Below, one piece after another: positions 8,766-17,886 of a stretch of DNA of 64,000 bases. The notes under the pieces were generated by a model. It did no database searches. It was not told the DNA's origin and saw only the letters and a list, made by a program, of their open reading frames with translations. How positions within the stretch are numbered: the stretch's first letter is position 1; every line of letters begins with the position of its first letter. The translations under genes were made by a program, and so were the position numbers. Source of the DNA: Ignavibacterium sp037440165 (GTDB lineage Bacteria; Bacteroidota; Ignavibacteria; Ignavibacteriales; Ignavibacteriaceae); NCBI RefSeq assembly GCF_037440165.1, contig NZ_JBBIUQ010000003.1, forward strand, positions 62,001 through 126,000, in the 5' to 3' direction.

Positions 8766-10781
8766 TTATTTCAAATAGAGAATTTTTATCTGCTTCTGAA
8801 AAGAACCTGATTTTAATTTTAATAAATACATACCGGATGATAAGTTCTCAGCATTGAATTCAATTTCGTGTCTGCCAGATTCAATGAAATCTTCAATTAA
8901 AACAGCTACTTCGTTTCCAAGTATATCGTATAATTTCAATGTCACAAGATTATTTACTCCGCTCGGAATCGTAAAACTTATTTTTGTACTTGGATTAAAA
9001 GGATTCGGATAATTCTGATAAAGAATAAAATCTTCAGGAGACTGAACATCAACCAGAACTTCCGGAGAAAAACTTTCATCACCATTAAAATCTATTTGCT
9101 TCAGCCGGTAATAAATTTTATCAGATTTAATATCTGTATCAGCGAAAGAGTAACTGACTCTGTTAGTTGAAGTTCCACTGCCCGGAATAAATGCTATTTT
9201 CTGATATTGTTCATTCTCATATCGCTTCTGAATTTCAAAACCAAAATTATTAGTCTCTGTCGCAGTAATCCAATTAAGTTGAACAGCATTGTTTAAATAA
9301 TCGGCAGTAAAACTCACTAACTCAACTGGAACAGTTATCAGATTAATCGCATCAAGAACTTTAATAATCCCCCAGCCGTAGAAATTATCAGGAGTATTAC
9401 TTCGAGTAGAAGTTTGTCTGAGAATATTTCTAATCTGAATAGGAGTAAGATTAGGATTTGATTGAAGAAGTAACGCAACAACTCCAGCAGAAAGAGGACA
9501 ACTGAATGAAGTTCCGCTGACATAAGTGTATTGAGTTGTACTTGAAGAACGAGCCGCCCAAACATTACTTCCCATAGCCATAAAATCAGGTTTTATTCTT
9601 CCATCCACCGTTGGACCGAATGAACTAAATCCAACTCTTATTCCTGAAGCATCAACTGCACCAATTGCAAATACACTATCACCATCAGCAGGAGCAACAA
9701 GAGAATTTGGTGTTGTTCTCCAGCCTTCATTTCCTGCAGAGTTGACAACAACAATTCCTTTTTTAACTGCTAAATCAGCGGCAATAGTAATGATTGTTGT
9801 GTTTCCATTCATATCCTGCCAGGTGTAGCTTGTAAATGGGAAATCATACTCTAAATATCCAAGTGAAGTGGAAGTTACATCTACACCAATGCTATCAGCC
9901 CACTCAAGCGCTGCAACCCAATTATCTTCTTCAACCGGTGTTTCGCTGTCAGTGTTTTCTGTTTTAGCAAGAATATAATTTGAACGATAAGCAGGACCAA
10001 TTAAATTTCCTGGAGCGAAGCCGCCAATCACTGATAATGTGTTTGTTCCGTGTGAACCTGTTCCCATATCTCCTTCATCGCCAACATTTGGATCACCGTT
10101 AACAAAATCCCACATAGCTATTATGCTCATTGAATCAAATGCAACATGAGCAAGATTATTAAAACCGGCATCCATAACACAAATTGTTACACCTGAACCA
10201 TCATAACCAAGATCGTGAACTGCAGGAACCTGCATTAAATTTAACTGTGTGTAAGATTGTCCGTAGTTAAGTGAATTTACTCCTTCCGGTTGGGAGGGAA
10301 ATTGAGATTTTTCAAATTCATTTTCTGTGAACTCAAGCTCGGATTCAGTTTTCTTAAAAGTTTTAACCACATCAAGTGATTTAACGAAATTTCTCTGAGC
10401 TATATTTTCGATAACATTTTTATTTGCATAACCACTGACTGCATTTATCCATTTTGATTTTTGTTTCAGTTGAAAGCCGGTTGATTGTAGTTCTTCGATG
10501 TAATTCTGATTAAGCGGTAAATCTGTAAAATCAATTAACGTTTCATTTTGAAGTTTAGCTCGTCTTTGAAGAGATTTTTCAGATACTACTAACACAGGAT
10601 TGTTTAAGTAATTTTCTATAGAATTTCCTTTATCTGTAAAGTAAATCCATACAAGCATTTTTTCGGAAGAATTAATTGAATTTAGTTTTGTCTGTAGTTC
10701 AGGAGAAAACTTTTCAACTACTGACTGGGGATAAATATAAATGCTGGTTAACAAGGCCAACTTCAAAAGAATATTTTTCAT
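8766..10781 (-). CDS. Subtilisin-like (S8) serine protease with type IX secretion sorting tail
   Basis: The 671-residue product has a signal peptide (1-20), a propeptide region, and an S8 catalytic domain with Asp204 (CVMDAGF), His244 (GSHGTNT), oxyanion Asn351 (SAGNEG) and Ser425 (SGTSFSCP). A fibronectin-like module follows (about 485-580, VELVSFTA then GFEIQKR). The last 80 residues, from YQNYPNPFNPSTKISF on, are a Por/type IX sorting domain ending in a Lys-rich strand. The protein should be exported by Sec, moved across the outer membrane by T9SS and anchored or released at the surface. Start is set at ATG 10781 because GAGG lies six bases before it; the in-frame TTG two codons upstream falls inside that spacer. 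It follows metG by only 13 bases. Confidence 0.95.
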   Translation of the reverse strand: MKNILLKLALLTSIYIYPQSVVEKFSPELQTKLNSINSSEKMLVWIYFTDKGNSIENYLNNPVLVVSEKSLQRRAKLQNETLIDFTDLPLNQNYIEELQSTGFQLKQKSKWINAVSGYANKNVIENIAQRNFVKSLDVVKTFKKTESELEFTENEFEKSQFPSQPEGVNSLNYGQSYTQLNLMQVPAVHDLGYDGSGVTICVMDAGFNNLAHVAFDSMSIIAMWDFVNGDPNVGDEGDMGTGSHGTNTLSVIGGFAPGNLIGPAYRSNYILAKTENTDSETPVEEDNWVAALEWADSIGVDVTSTSLGYLEYDFPFTSYTWQDMNGNTTIITIAADLAVKKGIVVVNSAGNEGWRTTPNSLVAPADGDSVFAIGAVDASGIRVGFSSFGPTVDGRIKPDFMAMGSNVWAARSSSTTQYTYVSGTSFSCPLSAGVVALLLQSNPNLTPIQIRNILRQTSTRSNTPDNFYGWGIIKVLDAINLITVPVELVSFTADYLNNAVQLNWITATETNNFGFEIQKRYENEQYQKIAFIPGSGTSTNRVSYSFADTDIKSDKIYYRLKQIDFNGDESFSPEVLVDVQSPEDFILYQNYPNPFNPSTKISFTIPSGVNNLVTLKLYDILGNEVAVLIEDFIESGRHEIEFNAENLSSGMYLLKLKSGSFQKQIKILYLK

Positions 10782-10794
10782 AAACAACCTCTGT

Positions 10795-12834
10795 TTATTT
10801 TACTCGTGTACCGTTTTTAACTTTTTCGGGCACAGTTAAAACATTAAGACTGCCGTCTTCTGATTCAACTGCAAGAATCATCCCCTTTGATTCCAGGCCC
10901 ATTAACTTTGCTGGTTGTAAGTTAGCAACAATTACAACTTTTTTCCCCACCAAATCTTCAGGGTTGTAGCTTTTGGCAATTCCGGCAATAACTTGGCGTT
11001 CTTCATTTTCAAGTTTCACTTTCAATCGAAGAAGTTTTTCGCTTTTCTTTACTTTTTCAGCTTCAATCACTTCTGCAACACGAAACTGCACTTTCATAAA
11101 GTCATCGTAAGTGATAAGCTGTTCTTCTTCCTTTTTTTTCTGTTGAGTTGCACCGAGTTTATTTATCTGCGCTTCAATTCTTTCATCTTCAATTTTCGGA
11201 AAAAGTATCTCAGCCTGATTTAATTGATGTCCTGTTTTCAGCTGAGGTTTTCCACAGTTATTCCATTCAACAGGTTTAGCATTCAACATATTAAAAAGTT
11301 TTTGCGAAGAAAAAGGAAGAACAGGTGAATATAATTCAGCGAGTGTATAAATAGTTTGTAAACAGATGTTCAATGTTGTTCCGCATCTTGCTTTATCTGA
11401 TTTAACTGTCTTCCAGGGCTCAGTATCATTGAAATATTTATTCCCTTCGCGCGCAAGATTCATTAACTCATTAACTCCATCCTTTATTCTGTAGTGTTCA
11501 AACAGATCTGCAATTTTTTGTGGATAAGATTCAATCGTTTTTAACATTTCTTCATCAATCTTTTCAAGTTTGCCCAACGCAGGAACTTTTCCATCAAAAT
11601 GTTTGAAGACGAAAGTGAATGTTCTGTTAATGAAATTACCAAGTATATCAGCAAGCTCGCTGTTATTTCGAAGTTGAAATTCCTTCCAATAAAAATCAGT
11701 ATCACGGTTTTCCGGAAGATTTGCTGCAAGACTATATCTCAATGGATCAGCGGGAAATAAATCGAGAAATTCATCAACATCAATTCCCCAACCACGACTT
11801 TTAGAAAATTTCTTTCCTTCAAAATTTAAGAATTCATTTGCCGGAACATTCTGTGGAAGACAATATTTATCATTGTTTCCTTCATTCCACGCCATAAGAA
11901 TTGCGGGGAAAATTATTGTGTGAAAGACAATATTATCTTTACCGATAAAAGCGATGTATTTTGTGTTTTCATCCTGCCAATATTTTTTCCAAAGCTCTGG
12001 CTGACCAATTTTCTGAGAATACTCTTTTGTTGATGAAATGTAACCGAGCACTGCTTCAAACCAAACATAAATAACTTTTTCTACAGCACCTTCAATCGGA
12101 ACCTTAATTCCCCAATCAAGATCTCTTGTGATTGCGCGATCTTTCAAACCATCTTTAAACCATCCACGGCAATATTGAAGAACATTTTCTTTCCATCCAT
12201 AGTTCTTGTTCATTTCATCAATATACTTTTCCAATTCCGGTTGATACTTTCCAAGCGGAAAATACCAATGAGAAGTTTCTTTAAGAACAGGTCTTTCTCC
12301 GCTTACTTTACTAACAGGATTTATCAACTCAGAAGGGTCATAAAGTGAACCACAAACTTCACATTCATCACTTCTTGCCTGTTCGTTTCCGCATTTTGGA
12401 CAGGTTCCTTCAACATATCTGTCAGGCAAAAACATTTTAGCTTTTTCATCATAAAACTGAAGTGATTTTTTCTCGATTAGCAATCCTCGCTTGTAGAAGT
12501 TTAGAAAAAATTCTCTTGCAGTTTCGTGATGAATCGGTAAACTTGTTCGCGAGTAATTATCAAAGCTCATCCCAAACCGCTCGAAAGCTTTTTTATTTTG
12601 TTCGTGGTAGCGATCAATAATAAACTTAGGAGAGACTTTTTCTTTATCAGCACTGATGGTGATTGGAACACCGTGTTCATCGGAACCGCAAATATAAATT
12701 ACATCATCACCGTTCAATCTTTTGTAACGAACATAAACATCTGCAGGAAGATAAGCGCCGCTTAAATGACCAAGATGAATTGGTCCGTTTGCATATGGTA
12801 AAGCAGATGTAACAAGAACTTTTTCTTTAGCCAA
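10795..12834 (-). CDS. metG: Methionyl-tRNA synthetase with C-terminal tRNA-binding domain
   Basis: The 679-residue product is a class I aminoacyl-tRNA synthetase. It has the HIGH-type motif HLGH in GPIHLGHLSGAYLPADVYVR, a zinc knuckle CPKCGNEQARSDECEVCG near residues 140-157, and the KMSKS equivalent KFSKS in the middle. The end carries an OB-fold tRNA-binding module (MKVQFRVAEVIEAEKVKKS onward) like that of dimeric MetRS. It charges methionine onto tRNA-Met. Length and domain order are normal for the long bacterial form. Translation seems to begin at TTG (12834): no ATG is in frame nearby and no strong ribosome site is visible, which is odd for an essential gene. Confidence 0.97.
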   Translation of the reverse strand: MAKEKVLVTSALPYANGPIHLGHLSGAYLPADVYVRYKRLNGDDVIYICGSDEHGVPITISADKEKVSPKFIIDRYHEQNKKAFERFGMSFDNYSRTSLPIHHETAREFFLNFYKRGLLIEKKSLQFYDEKAKMFLPDRYVEGTCPKCGNEQARSDECEVCGSLYDPSELINPVSKVSGERPVLKETSHWYFPLGKYQPELEKYIDEMNKNYGWKENVLQYCRGWFKDGLKDRAITRDLDWGIKVPIEGAVEKVIYVWFEAVLGYISSTKEYSQKIGQPELWKKYWQDENTKYIAFIGKDNIVFHTIIFPAILMAWNEGNNDKYCLPQNVPANEFLNFEGKKFSKSRGWGIDVDEFLDLFPADPLRYSLAANLPENRDTDFYWKEFQLRNNSELADILGNFINRTFTFVFKHFDGKVPALGKLEKIDEEMLKTIESYPQKIADLFEHYRIKDGVNELMNLAREGNKYFNDTEPWKTVKSDKARCGTTLNICLQTIYTLAELYSPVLPFSSQKLFNMLNAKPVEWNNCGKPQLKTGHQLNQAEILFPKIEDERIEAQINKLGATQQKKKEEEQLITYDDFMKVQFRVAEVIEAEKVKKSEKLLRLKVKLENEERQVIAGIAKSYNPEDLVGKKVVIVANLQPAKLMGLESKGMILAVESEDGSLNVLTVPEKVKNGTRVK

Positions 12835-13051
12835 TTTAATACCGGTTAATTTGTTTTGTAATTTTAGGGTGGAAATATAACAAAATTTTAAGAAGAGAAT
12901 TCTTATAGAAATAAGCGATTACTCTGATATTTATTCATTTTTTCTCTGTTTAAATCATTTTAATCTGTGTCATCAGCGTGCAATTAAACTTTCAATAATT
13001 AAATTGACTAAACATTTAAACACAATTAAATCAAATTTTTTAGGAGTCCCT

Positions 13052-14572
13052 ATGAAAAATTTATCAGTTGTTCTACTCTTCCTTATCTACTTTTATTTTA
13101 ACATAAATGCTCAGACTACTCCAACATTCATTTCTGACAGTCTTGATGTTTATGTCAATCGTGGACTTGAAAGATGGCAAATTCCCGGTTCTGCAGTGCT
13201 TGTCGTAAAAGATGGAAAAGTTGTAGTAGCAAAAGGTTATGGCGTTAAGGAGTTAGGCACAAATGATAAAGTCGATGAAAATACTTTATTTCTGATTGGT
13301 TCAAACACAAAAGCATTTACAGGAACTGCTCTGGCTTTGCTTGAAAATGAAGGTAAACTAAATCTTGAAGACAAAGTAGTAAAATATCTACCTGAATTTA
13401 AAATGAAAGATGATTGGATTACAAAACATCTCAATTTGGTTGATATCATATCACACAGGATGGGCTTTGAAACATTTCAAGGTGATTTTATGTATTGGAC
13501 TTCTGATTTAACAGATGATGAGGTAATAGAAAAATTTGGGATGTTAACACCAAAGTATGAATTCCGAACAAAATATGGTTATACAAATGCAGGATATGCC
13601 TTAGCAGGAAAGGTAATTCAGAAAGTATCTGGTATGAGATGGGAAGATTATATAAAGGAAAAAATATTTAATCCACTTAATATGAATAGAACAGTAGCAT
13701 TATCAACTGACTTTGCGAAATCAGAAAATGTTTCAAAACCACATTCAATCGTAAATGGAAAAGTTGTGGTGCTTCCTTTTGAAAATATTGATAATCTTGC
13801 TCCTTGCGGAAGTATAGGTTCATCTATAAATGATTTGACTAATTGGATTATTGCCCAATTAGATAGTGGCCGCTACTATGGAAACATTGTTTTTCCTTTC
13901 GAAGTAATACAACGAACCAGAAAACCTGAAACAATTCAGGGAAGAGCAAGACATCCATTTAACAAAACTCATTTCAGTCTGTATGGACTCGGTTGGGGTT
14001 TAATGGATTATGAAGGAAAAGAATTAGTAATGCACACAGGCGGAGTTAATGGCTTTGTTACTTCTGTAACTTTGGTTCCTGAAGAAAAACTTGGAATTGT
14101 AGTTTTAACAAATACAGATCAGAATGCTTTCTTTCAATCATTGAAATGGGAAATTTTAGATTCTTATCTTGACTTACCCTACAGAAATTATGATTCGTCT
14201 TTTTATGCAGGGTATTTAAAGAGACAGGAATTAAACGACAAATGGCTCAAAGAAATTCGCGATTCAATTGCTATGAATTTCAATCCTGAAATCAGCTTAT
14301 CTGAATTTGAAGGTAGGTACAAACACGATGTTTATGGTTATGCTGAACTGAAAAATATTGATGATGATCTGGAGCTAACTCTTGAACATCATTCTAAACT
14401 CAAAGGAAAGCTTGAGTATATTGGAAACAACAGATTCCTGTGCACTTACTCAGACCCATTGTACGGAATAAAAGTTTTTCAATTTTATGTTCAAGATGGT
14501 AAAGTAAGATCTTTTGATTTGTATGTTGACGATTTTATTGACTTTCAACCGTACAGGTTTTACAAAAAATAA
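13052..14572 (+). CDS. Exported serine hydrolase of the beta-lactamase class C/penicillin-binding family
   Basis: The product has 506 residues with a signal peptide (1-20, ending NINA). Three motifs of the serine beta-lactamase fold are present: Ser84-x-x-Lys87 (SNTK), Tyr177-x-Asn179 (YTN) and His328-Thr-Gly (HTGG). The N-terminal half is the catalytic domain, and a C-terminal beta-rich extension of about 100 residues follows, as in many Bacteroidota esterase-like relatives. Substrate may be a peptide, D-amino ester or other ester; resistance to beta-lactams cannot be read from sequence. I choose the ATG at 13052 because TTTAGGAG sits just before it; an upstream in-frame ATG at 13004 would add 16 residues in front of the signal peptide. 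It is divergent from metG. Confidence 0.88.
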   Translation: MKNLSVVLLFLIYFYFNINAQTTPTFISDSLDVYVNRGLERWQIPGSAVLVVKDGKVVVAKGYGVKELGTNDKVDENTLFLIGSNTKAFTGTALALLENEGKLNLEDKVVKYLPEFKMKDDWITKHLNLVDIISHRMGFETFQGDFMYWTSDLTDDEVIEKFGMLTPKYEFRTKYGYTNAGYALAGKVIQKVSGMRWEDYIKEKIFNPLNMNRTVALSTDFAKSENVSKPHSIVNGKVVVLPFENIDNLAPCGSIGSSINDLTNWIIAQLDSGRYYGNIVFPFEVIQRTRKPETIQGRARHPFNKTHFSLYGLGWGLMDYEGKELVMHTGGVNGFVTSVTLVPEEKLGIVVLTNTDQNAFFQSLKWEILDSYLDLPYRNYDSSFYAGYLKRQELNDKWLKEIRDSIAMNFNPEISLSEFEGRYKHDVYGYAELKNIDDDLELTLEHHSKLKGKLEYIGNNRFLCTYSDPLYGIKVFQFYVQDGKVRSFDLYVDDFIDFQPYRFYKK

Positions 14573-14627
14573 TGTTAAGATTTCGTAATGTTGTAAAAAA
14601 TAATTAAAATCTTTTTTGGGAATAAAT

Positions 14628-15848
14628 ATGAAAAGTAATAAAAATATAGGGTTTCAAACCAAATGTGTTCATTCAGGAATTGATGAATACGAGTACGGTG
14701 CAGTTGTCCCGCCGATTTATCAAACATCAACCTTCAAGTTCAAAAATGTTAAGCACGGTGCATCGCTTTTTGCTGGTGAAGAGAAAGGATACATTTATAC
14801 AAGAATGTTAAATCCAACTGTTGAAGCAATGGAAAATGCAATTGCGGCTCTTGAAGGTGGACACAAAGCTCTTGGCTGCGGAAGCGGTATGGCAGCGATT
14901 AGTACTATTTTTATAACCCTTCTTGAGTCGGGTGATCATGTTCTTTGTTCATCAGCAGTTTACGGACCAACAACAACTATTCTTAACACTGTTATGAAAA
15001 AATACGGAGTTGAAACTACTTTTGTTGATACATCAGTAAGTGAAAATGTTCGCAAAGCAATAAAGCCAAATACAAAAGTTGTTTATGTTGAAACTCCGGG
15101 TAATCCGACTCTTTGCATTTCTGATATAAAAGAAATTTCTGAAATTGCTCATCAACACGGAGCAACAGTTGTGGTTGATAATACTTTTATGAGTCCTGCA
15201 CTTCAAAATCCTCTTTCACTTGGTGCAGATATAGTAATGCATAGTCTCACAAAATTTTTAAATGGTCACGCAGATGTTGTTGGCGGTGTAATCGTAGTTA
15301 AAGATGAGTCAACTTATCGGCAGTTCAGAAAAACATTAAATCAACTTGGTGGAGTAATTGATCCATTCAATGCTTTTCTGGTTCATCGCGGATTAAAAAC
15401 ACTTGCAATCAGAATGGAAAAACATTGCGAGAATGCACAGAAGATTGCAGAGTGGTTAGAAAAACATCCATTAGTAAAATCAATTCGTTATCCGGGTATA
15501 AAATCACACCCACATTATAATACAGGTTTGAAGCAGCATAAAGGTCCGGGCGGAATGATTTCTATTGAACTTGCCGGTGGATTAGAAGCCGGAAAGATTA
15601 TGATGGACTCAGTAAAACTATTTCAGCTTGCTGTAAGTCTTGGCGGAGTTGAAAGTTTAATACAACATCCGGCAAGTATGACACACTTCTCAATGGGAAA
15701 AGAAGCAAGAGAAGCTGCTGGAATAACAGACGGTCTTGTTAGAATATCTGTGGGGATTGAAAATGTGAATGATTTAATTGCAGATCTTGAACAGGCACTA
15801 AATAAAGTAAAAGAAAACATTCCTAAAGAATTTGAGCTGCATGTTTAA
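14628..15848 (+). CDS. PLP-dependent trans-sulfuration enzyme, methionine gamma-lyase-like
   Basis: The 406-residue product belongs to the Cys/Met metabolism PLP family. The cofactor lysine is Lys209 (HSLTKFLNGHADVVGG), with the phosphate-binding GCGSGMAA near 83-90 and YTRMLNPTVEAME near 57-69. The C-terminal half (ETAQ-like IQHPASMTH, then AGITDGLVRISVGIE) is closest to methionine gamma-lyases, which cleave methionine to methanethiol, ammonia and 2-oxobutyrate. However, the cysteine that follows Tyr-Gly in well-studied gamma-lyases is Pro114 here (YGPTTT), so cystathionine gamma-lyase or synthase activity is possible. The ATG at 14628 with TTGGG upstream is preferred over a TTG at 14616. 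A strong terminator follows. Confidence 0.85.
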   Translation: MKSNKNIGFQTKCVHSGIDEYEYGAVVPPIYQTSTFKFKNVKHGASLFAGEEKGYIYTRMLNPTVEAMENAIAALEGGHKALGCGSGMAAISTIFITLLESGDHVLCSSAVYGPTTTILNTVMKKYGVETTFVDTSVSENVRKAIKPNTKVVYVETPGNPTLCISDIKEISEIAHQHGATVVVDNTFMSPALQNPLSLGADIVMHSLTKFLNGHADVVGGVIVVKDESTYRQFRKTLNQLGGVIDPFNAFLVHRGLKTLAIRMEKHCENAQKIAEWLEKHPLVKSIRYPGIKSHPHYNTGLKQHKGPGGMISIELAGGLEAGKIMMDSVKLFQLAVSLGGVESLIQHPASMTHFSMGKEAREAAGITDGLVRISVGIENVNDLIADLEQALNKVKENIPKEFELHV

Positions 15849-15873
15849 TTATTTATGATAAATTAATAATCAT

Positions 15874-15898
15874 AAAGGGAGTTTCGACTCCCTTTTTT
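15874..15898 (+). terminator. Rho-independent terminator after the methionine gamma-lyase-like gene
   Basis: GGGAGT (15877-15882), TTCG tetraloop, ACTCCC (15887-15892), then six T. Flanking AAA/TTT can lengthen the stem to nine pairs. Its UUCG-like loop and T-run make this a textbook intrinsic terminator. Confidence 0.92.
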
Positions 15899-15988
15899 AT
15901 GATAGTTAAGTGTTAATAAATTTTATTGATTGGTAGCTTAATGAATTAGTATAGAGAAAAATATTTTTAATTCAAATCAGTTTCTGCA

Positions 15989-16021
15989 CCAATTACCGAT
16001 AATTTCCTGCCACTTACCGAT
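15989..16021. promoter_or_regulatory. Direct repeat CCAnTTACCGAT, 21-bp period, upstream of the LiaF-LytS-LytTR operon
   Basis: CCAATTACCGAT at 15989-16000 and CCACTTACCGAT at 16010-16021 differ at one base and start 21 bases apart, about two helical turns. LytTR-domain regulators are known to bind pairs of short direct repeats with about this spacing. The site is 77 bases before an operon that ends in a LytTR regulator, so autoregulation is a reasonable inference. Binding itself is not shown. Confidence 0.55.
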
Positions 16022-16097
16022 TTTAATTTTGTATCATTTAGGATTTAGACTACTTTTCCAACAGAAAAAAAGCAATACAGCATAAAGGAGATTTGAT

Positions 16098-16802
16098 ATG
16101 GAAGATATCAATAACAAAACTGACAGAAGGATGTGGCTTGGAGGAGCTTTTATAGTTCTTGGATTTTTATTCTTTCTCAACTCAATGGATATTCTTGATT
16201 TTAATATTGCGAGAATTATTTTTTCCTGGCCTTTTTTCTTTTTGATAATAGGTGTCTTTGTCGTAATAAATACGAACAAAAAACTTCTCGGGGGAATTCT
16301 TTCCGGTTTGGGCGCGATTTTTCTTATCCCTAAAATTTTTCCAAGCATTGATTATAACGGAACAATAGTATTTGCAATTTTATTCATTGCGCTTGGTCTT
16401 TACATAATTCTAAATAAGCGCGAAAAGGAGAAGATTGAGTCTGATCAGCTTAGAAAAGATTATATTGATGATGTTGCAATTTTTGGCGGCGGAGATAAAG
16501 CAATTACTTCAGATAATTTTAAGGGCGGCAACATAACTGCCGTTTTCGGTGGTTCTGAAATAAATCTTAAAGGTTGCAAGCTGGCTGAAGGAACAAATGT
16601 AATTGATGTTCTGTGTGTTTTCGGTGGTACAACTTTAATTGTTCCTCAGGATTGGAATATTGTACTCAACATTACTCCAATATTTGGTGGATTCTCAAAC
16701 AAGTTAATTAAAGATCCGAATGCTGTTCCAGATCAGAATAAAACTTTAATAGTAAAAGGTCTGGTTGTTTTTGGCGGCGGTGAAATCAAATCATATTTCT
16801 AA
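16098..16802 (+). CDS. LiaF-like membrane protein (LiaI/LiaF transmembrane region plus LiaF C-terminal domain)
   Basis: The 234-residue product has about four hydrophobic segments in the first 110 residues (from WLGGAFIVLGFLFFLNSMDI on), then a soluble beta-rich part. That part repeats the theme FGGGDKAITSDNF, FGGSEINLKGCKL and FGGTTLIVPQDWNIV, and ends in VVFGGGEIKSYF. This pattern is typical of LiaF-like 'cell wall-active antibiotics response' proteins. LiaF in Firmicutes restrains a two-component kinase; here a LytS-like kinase gene begins seven bases downstream, which suggests a similar sensory partnership. The ribosome site AAAGGAG precedes the ATG. Envelope-stress sensing is inference from this context. 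Confidence 0.82.
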   Translation: MEDINNKTDRRMWLGGAFIVLGFLFFLNSMDILDFNIARIIFSWPFFFLIIGVFVVINTNKKLLGGILSGLGAIFLIPKIFPSIDYNGTIVFAILFIALGLYIILNKREKEKIESDQLRKDYIDDVAIFGGGDKAITSDNFKGGNITAVFGGSEINLKGCKLAEGTNVIDVLCVFGGTTLIVPQDWNIVLNITPIFGGFSNKLIKDPNAVPDQNKTLIVKGLVVFGGGEIKSYF

Positions 16803-16809
16803 TTGACAA

Positions 16810-17868
16810 ATGTTTGATAATCCGATTCTAAAAAGTCCAAAAAACTTTTTGTTGTATTTTTTATTTGCTCTCGGATTAACAGCCCTGTATGTTAATCTAA
16901 TTATTTATGACAGCAAATTAAATTCAACTACAGCATTATTTGATGTTTTAATATTTAATCTCCTGCTCACCGGAATTGGAATCAATTATTGGTTTTCTGC
17001 AAAGTATCTTTCGATTGAGAACACAAAAATCCTAAAAATAATTTTCAGTCACTTTCTTGGTGGAATTTTTGTAACATTTTTCTGGTTGATTTTAGGATAT
17101 TTTATTACCCTAAGTGTAGTGGATGATCAGGCATCTTATTCTACATTTTTCTTTGCAACAATAAAAATAAGAAGCATAATCGGATTACTTCATTACTTTT
17201 TACTCACAGCATTTTACTACATTGTAATTTATTATACAAGCTTTCAAGAAAAACTATTAAGAGAAACAGAATTAAAAAATCTTGTAACCGAAGCTGAGCT
17301 TCGTTCATTAAAGTTTCAGATAAATCCTCATTTTATTTTTAACGCATTAAACTCAATGAGTGCTTTAACCGAGATTGATCCGAAGCGGGCAAAACAGATG
17401 ATAATAAAACTTGCAGATTTTTTAAGATACACTTTAGCCAATAACGACAGACAAAAGAATTCTCTTTCGGAAGAACTTAAAAACATTAAACTGTATCTTG
17501 ATATAGAAAAAATAAGATTTGAAGATAAATTTGAGTTTGTGGAAGAAATAGATGAAAATTGTAATAAAGCAGAAATACCATCAATGATACTTCAGCCACT
17601 ATTTGAAAATGCAATTAAGCATGCCGTTTACGAAACACTTGATAAAGTTACAATAATATTGAGTTGCAAACCAATTGAAGGATATTTAAAAATATCACTA
17701 TCAAATAATTTTGAAGGCGAATCTCATAAAAAAGGTGCAGGAGTTGGATTAAAGAATATCAAAGAAAGACTATCACTCATTTACCATCAGGATAATCTTC
17801 TTGAAGTGAAGAAAGAAAACGGTAGTTTTACAGTAAACATTTTTATTCCTGTTGATAATAAAGTTTAA
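16810..17868 (+). CDS. LytS-type sensor histidine kinase
   Basis: The product has 352 residues. The first 145 form about four transmembrane helices with no periplasmic sensor domain of size. A short coiled linker then leads into the His_kinase domain, with the phosphoacceptor His174 in KFQINPHFIFNALNSM. The ATPase part has the N-box LQPLFENAIKHA and a Gly-rich GAGVGLKNIKERL. Such kinases pair with LytTR regulators, and that gene follows after 18 bases. Lack of a sensor domain suggests that the signal comes through the membrane or through the LiaF-like protein encoded just before it. Confidence 0.93.
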   Translation: MFDNPILKSPKNFLLYFLFALGLTALYVNLIIYDSKLNSTTALFDVLIFNLLLTGIGINYWFSAKYLSIENTKILKIIFSHFLGGIFVTFFWLILGYFITLSVVDDQASYSTFFFATIKIRSIIGLLHYFLLTAFYYIVIYYTSFQEKLLRETELKNLVTEAELRSLKFQINPHFIFNALNSMSALTEIDPKRAKQMIIKLADFLRYTLANNDRQKNSLSEELKNIKLYLDIEKIRFEDKFEFVEEIDENCNKAEIPSMILQPLFENAIKHAVYETLDKVTIILSCKPIEGYLKISLSNNFEGESHKKGAGVGLKNIKERLSLIYHQDNLLEVKKENGSFTVNIFIPVDNKV

Positions 17869-17886
17869 CCCATAAACCAGATCAAT

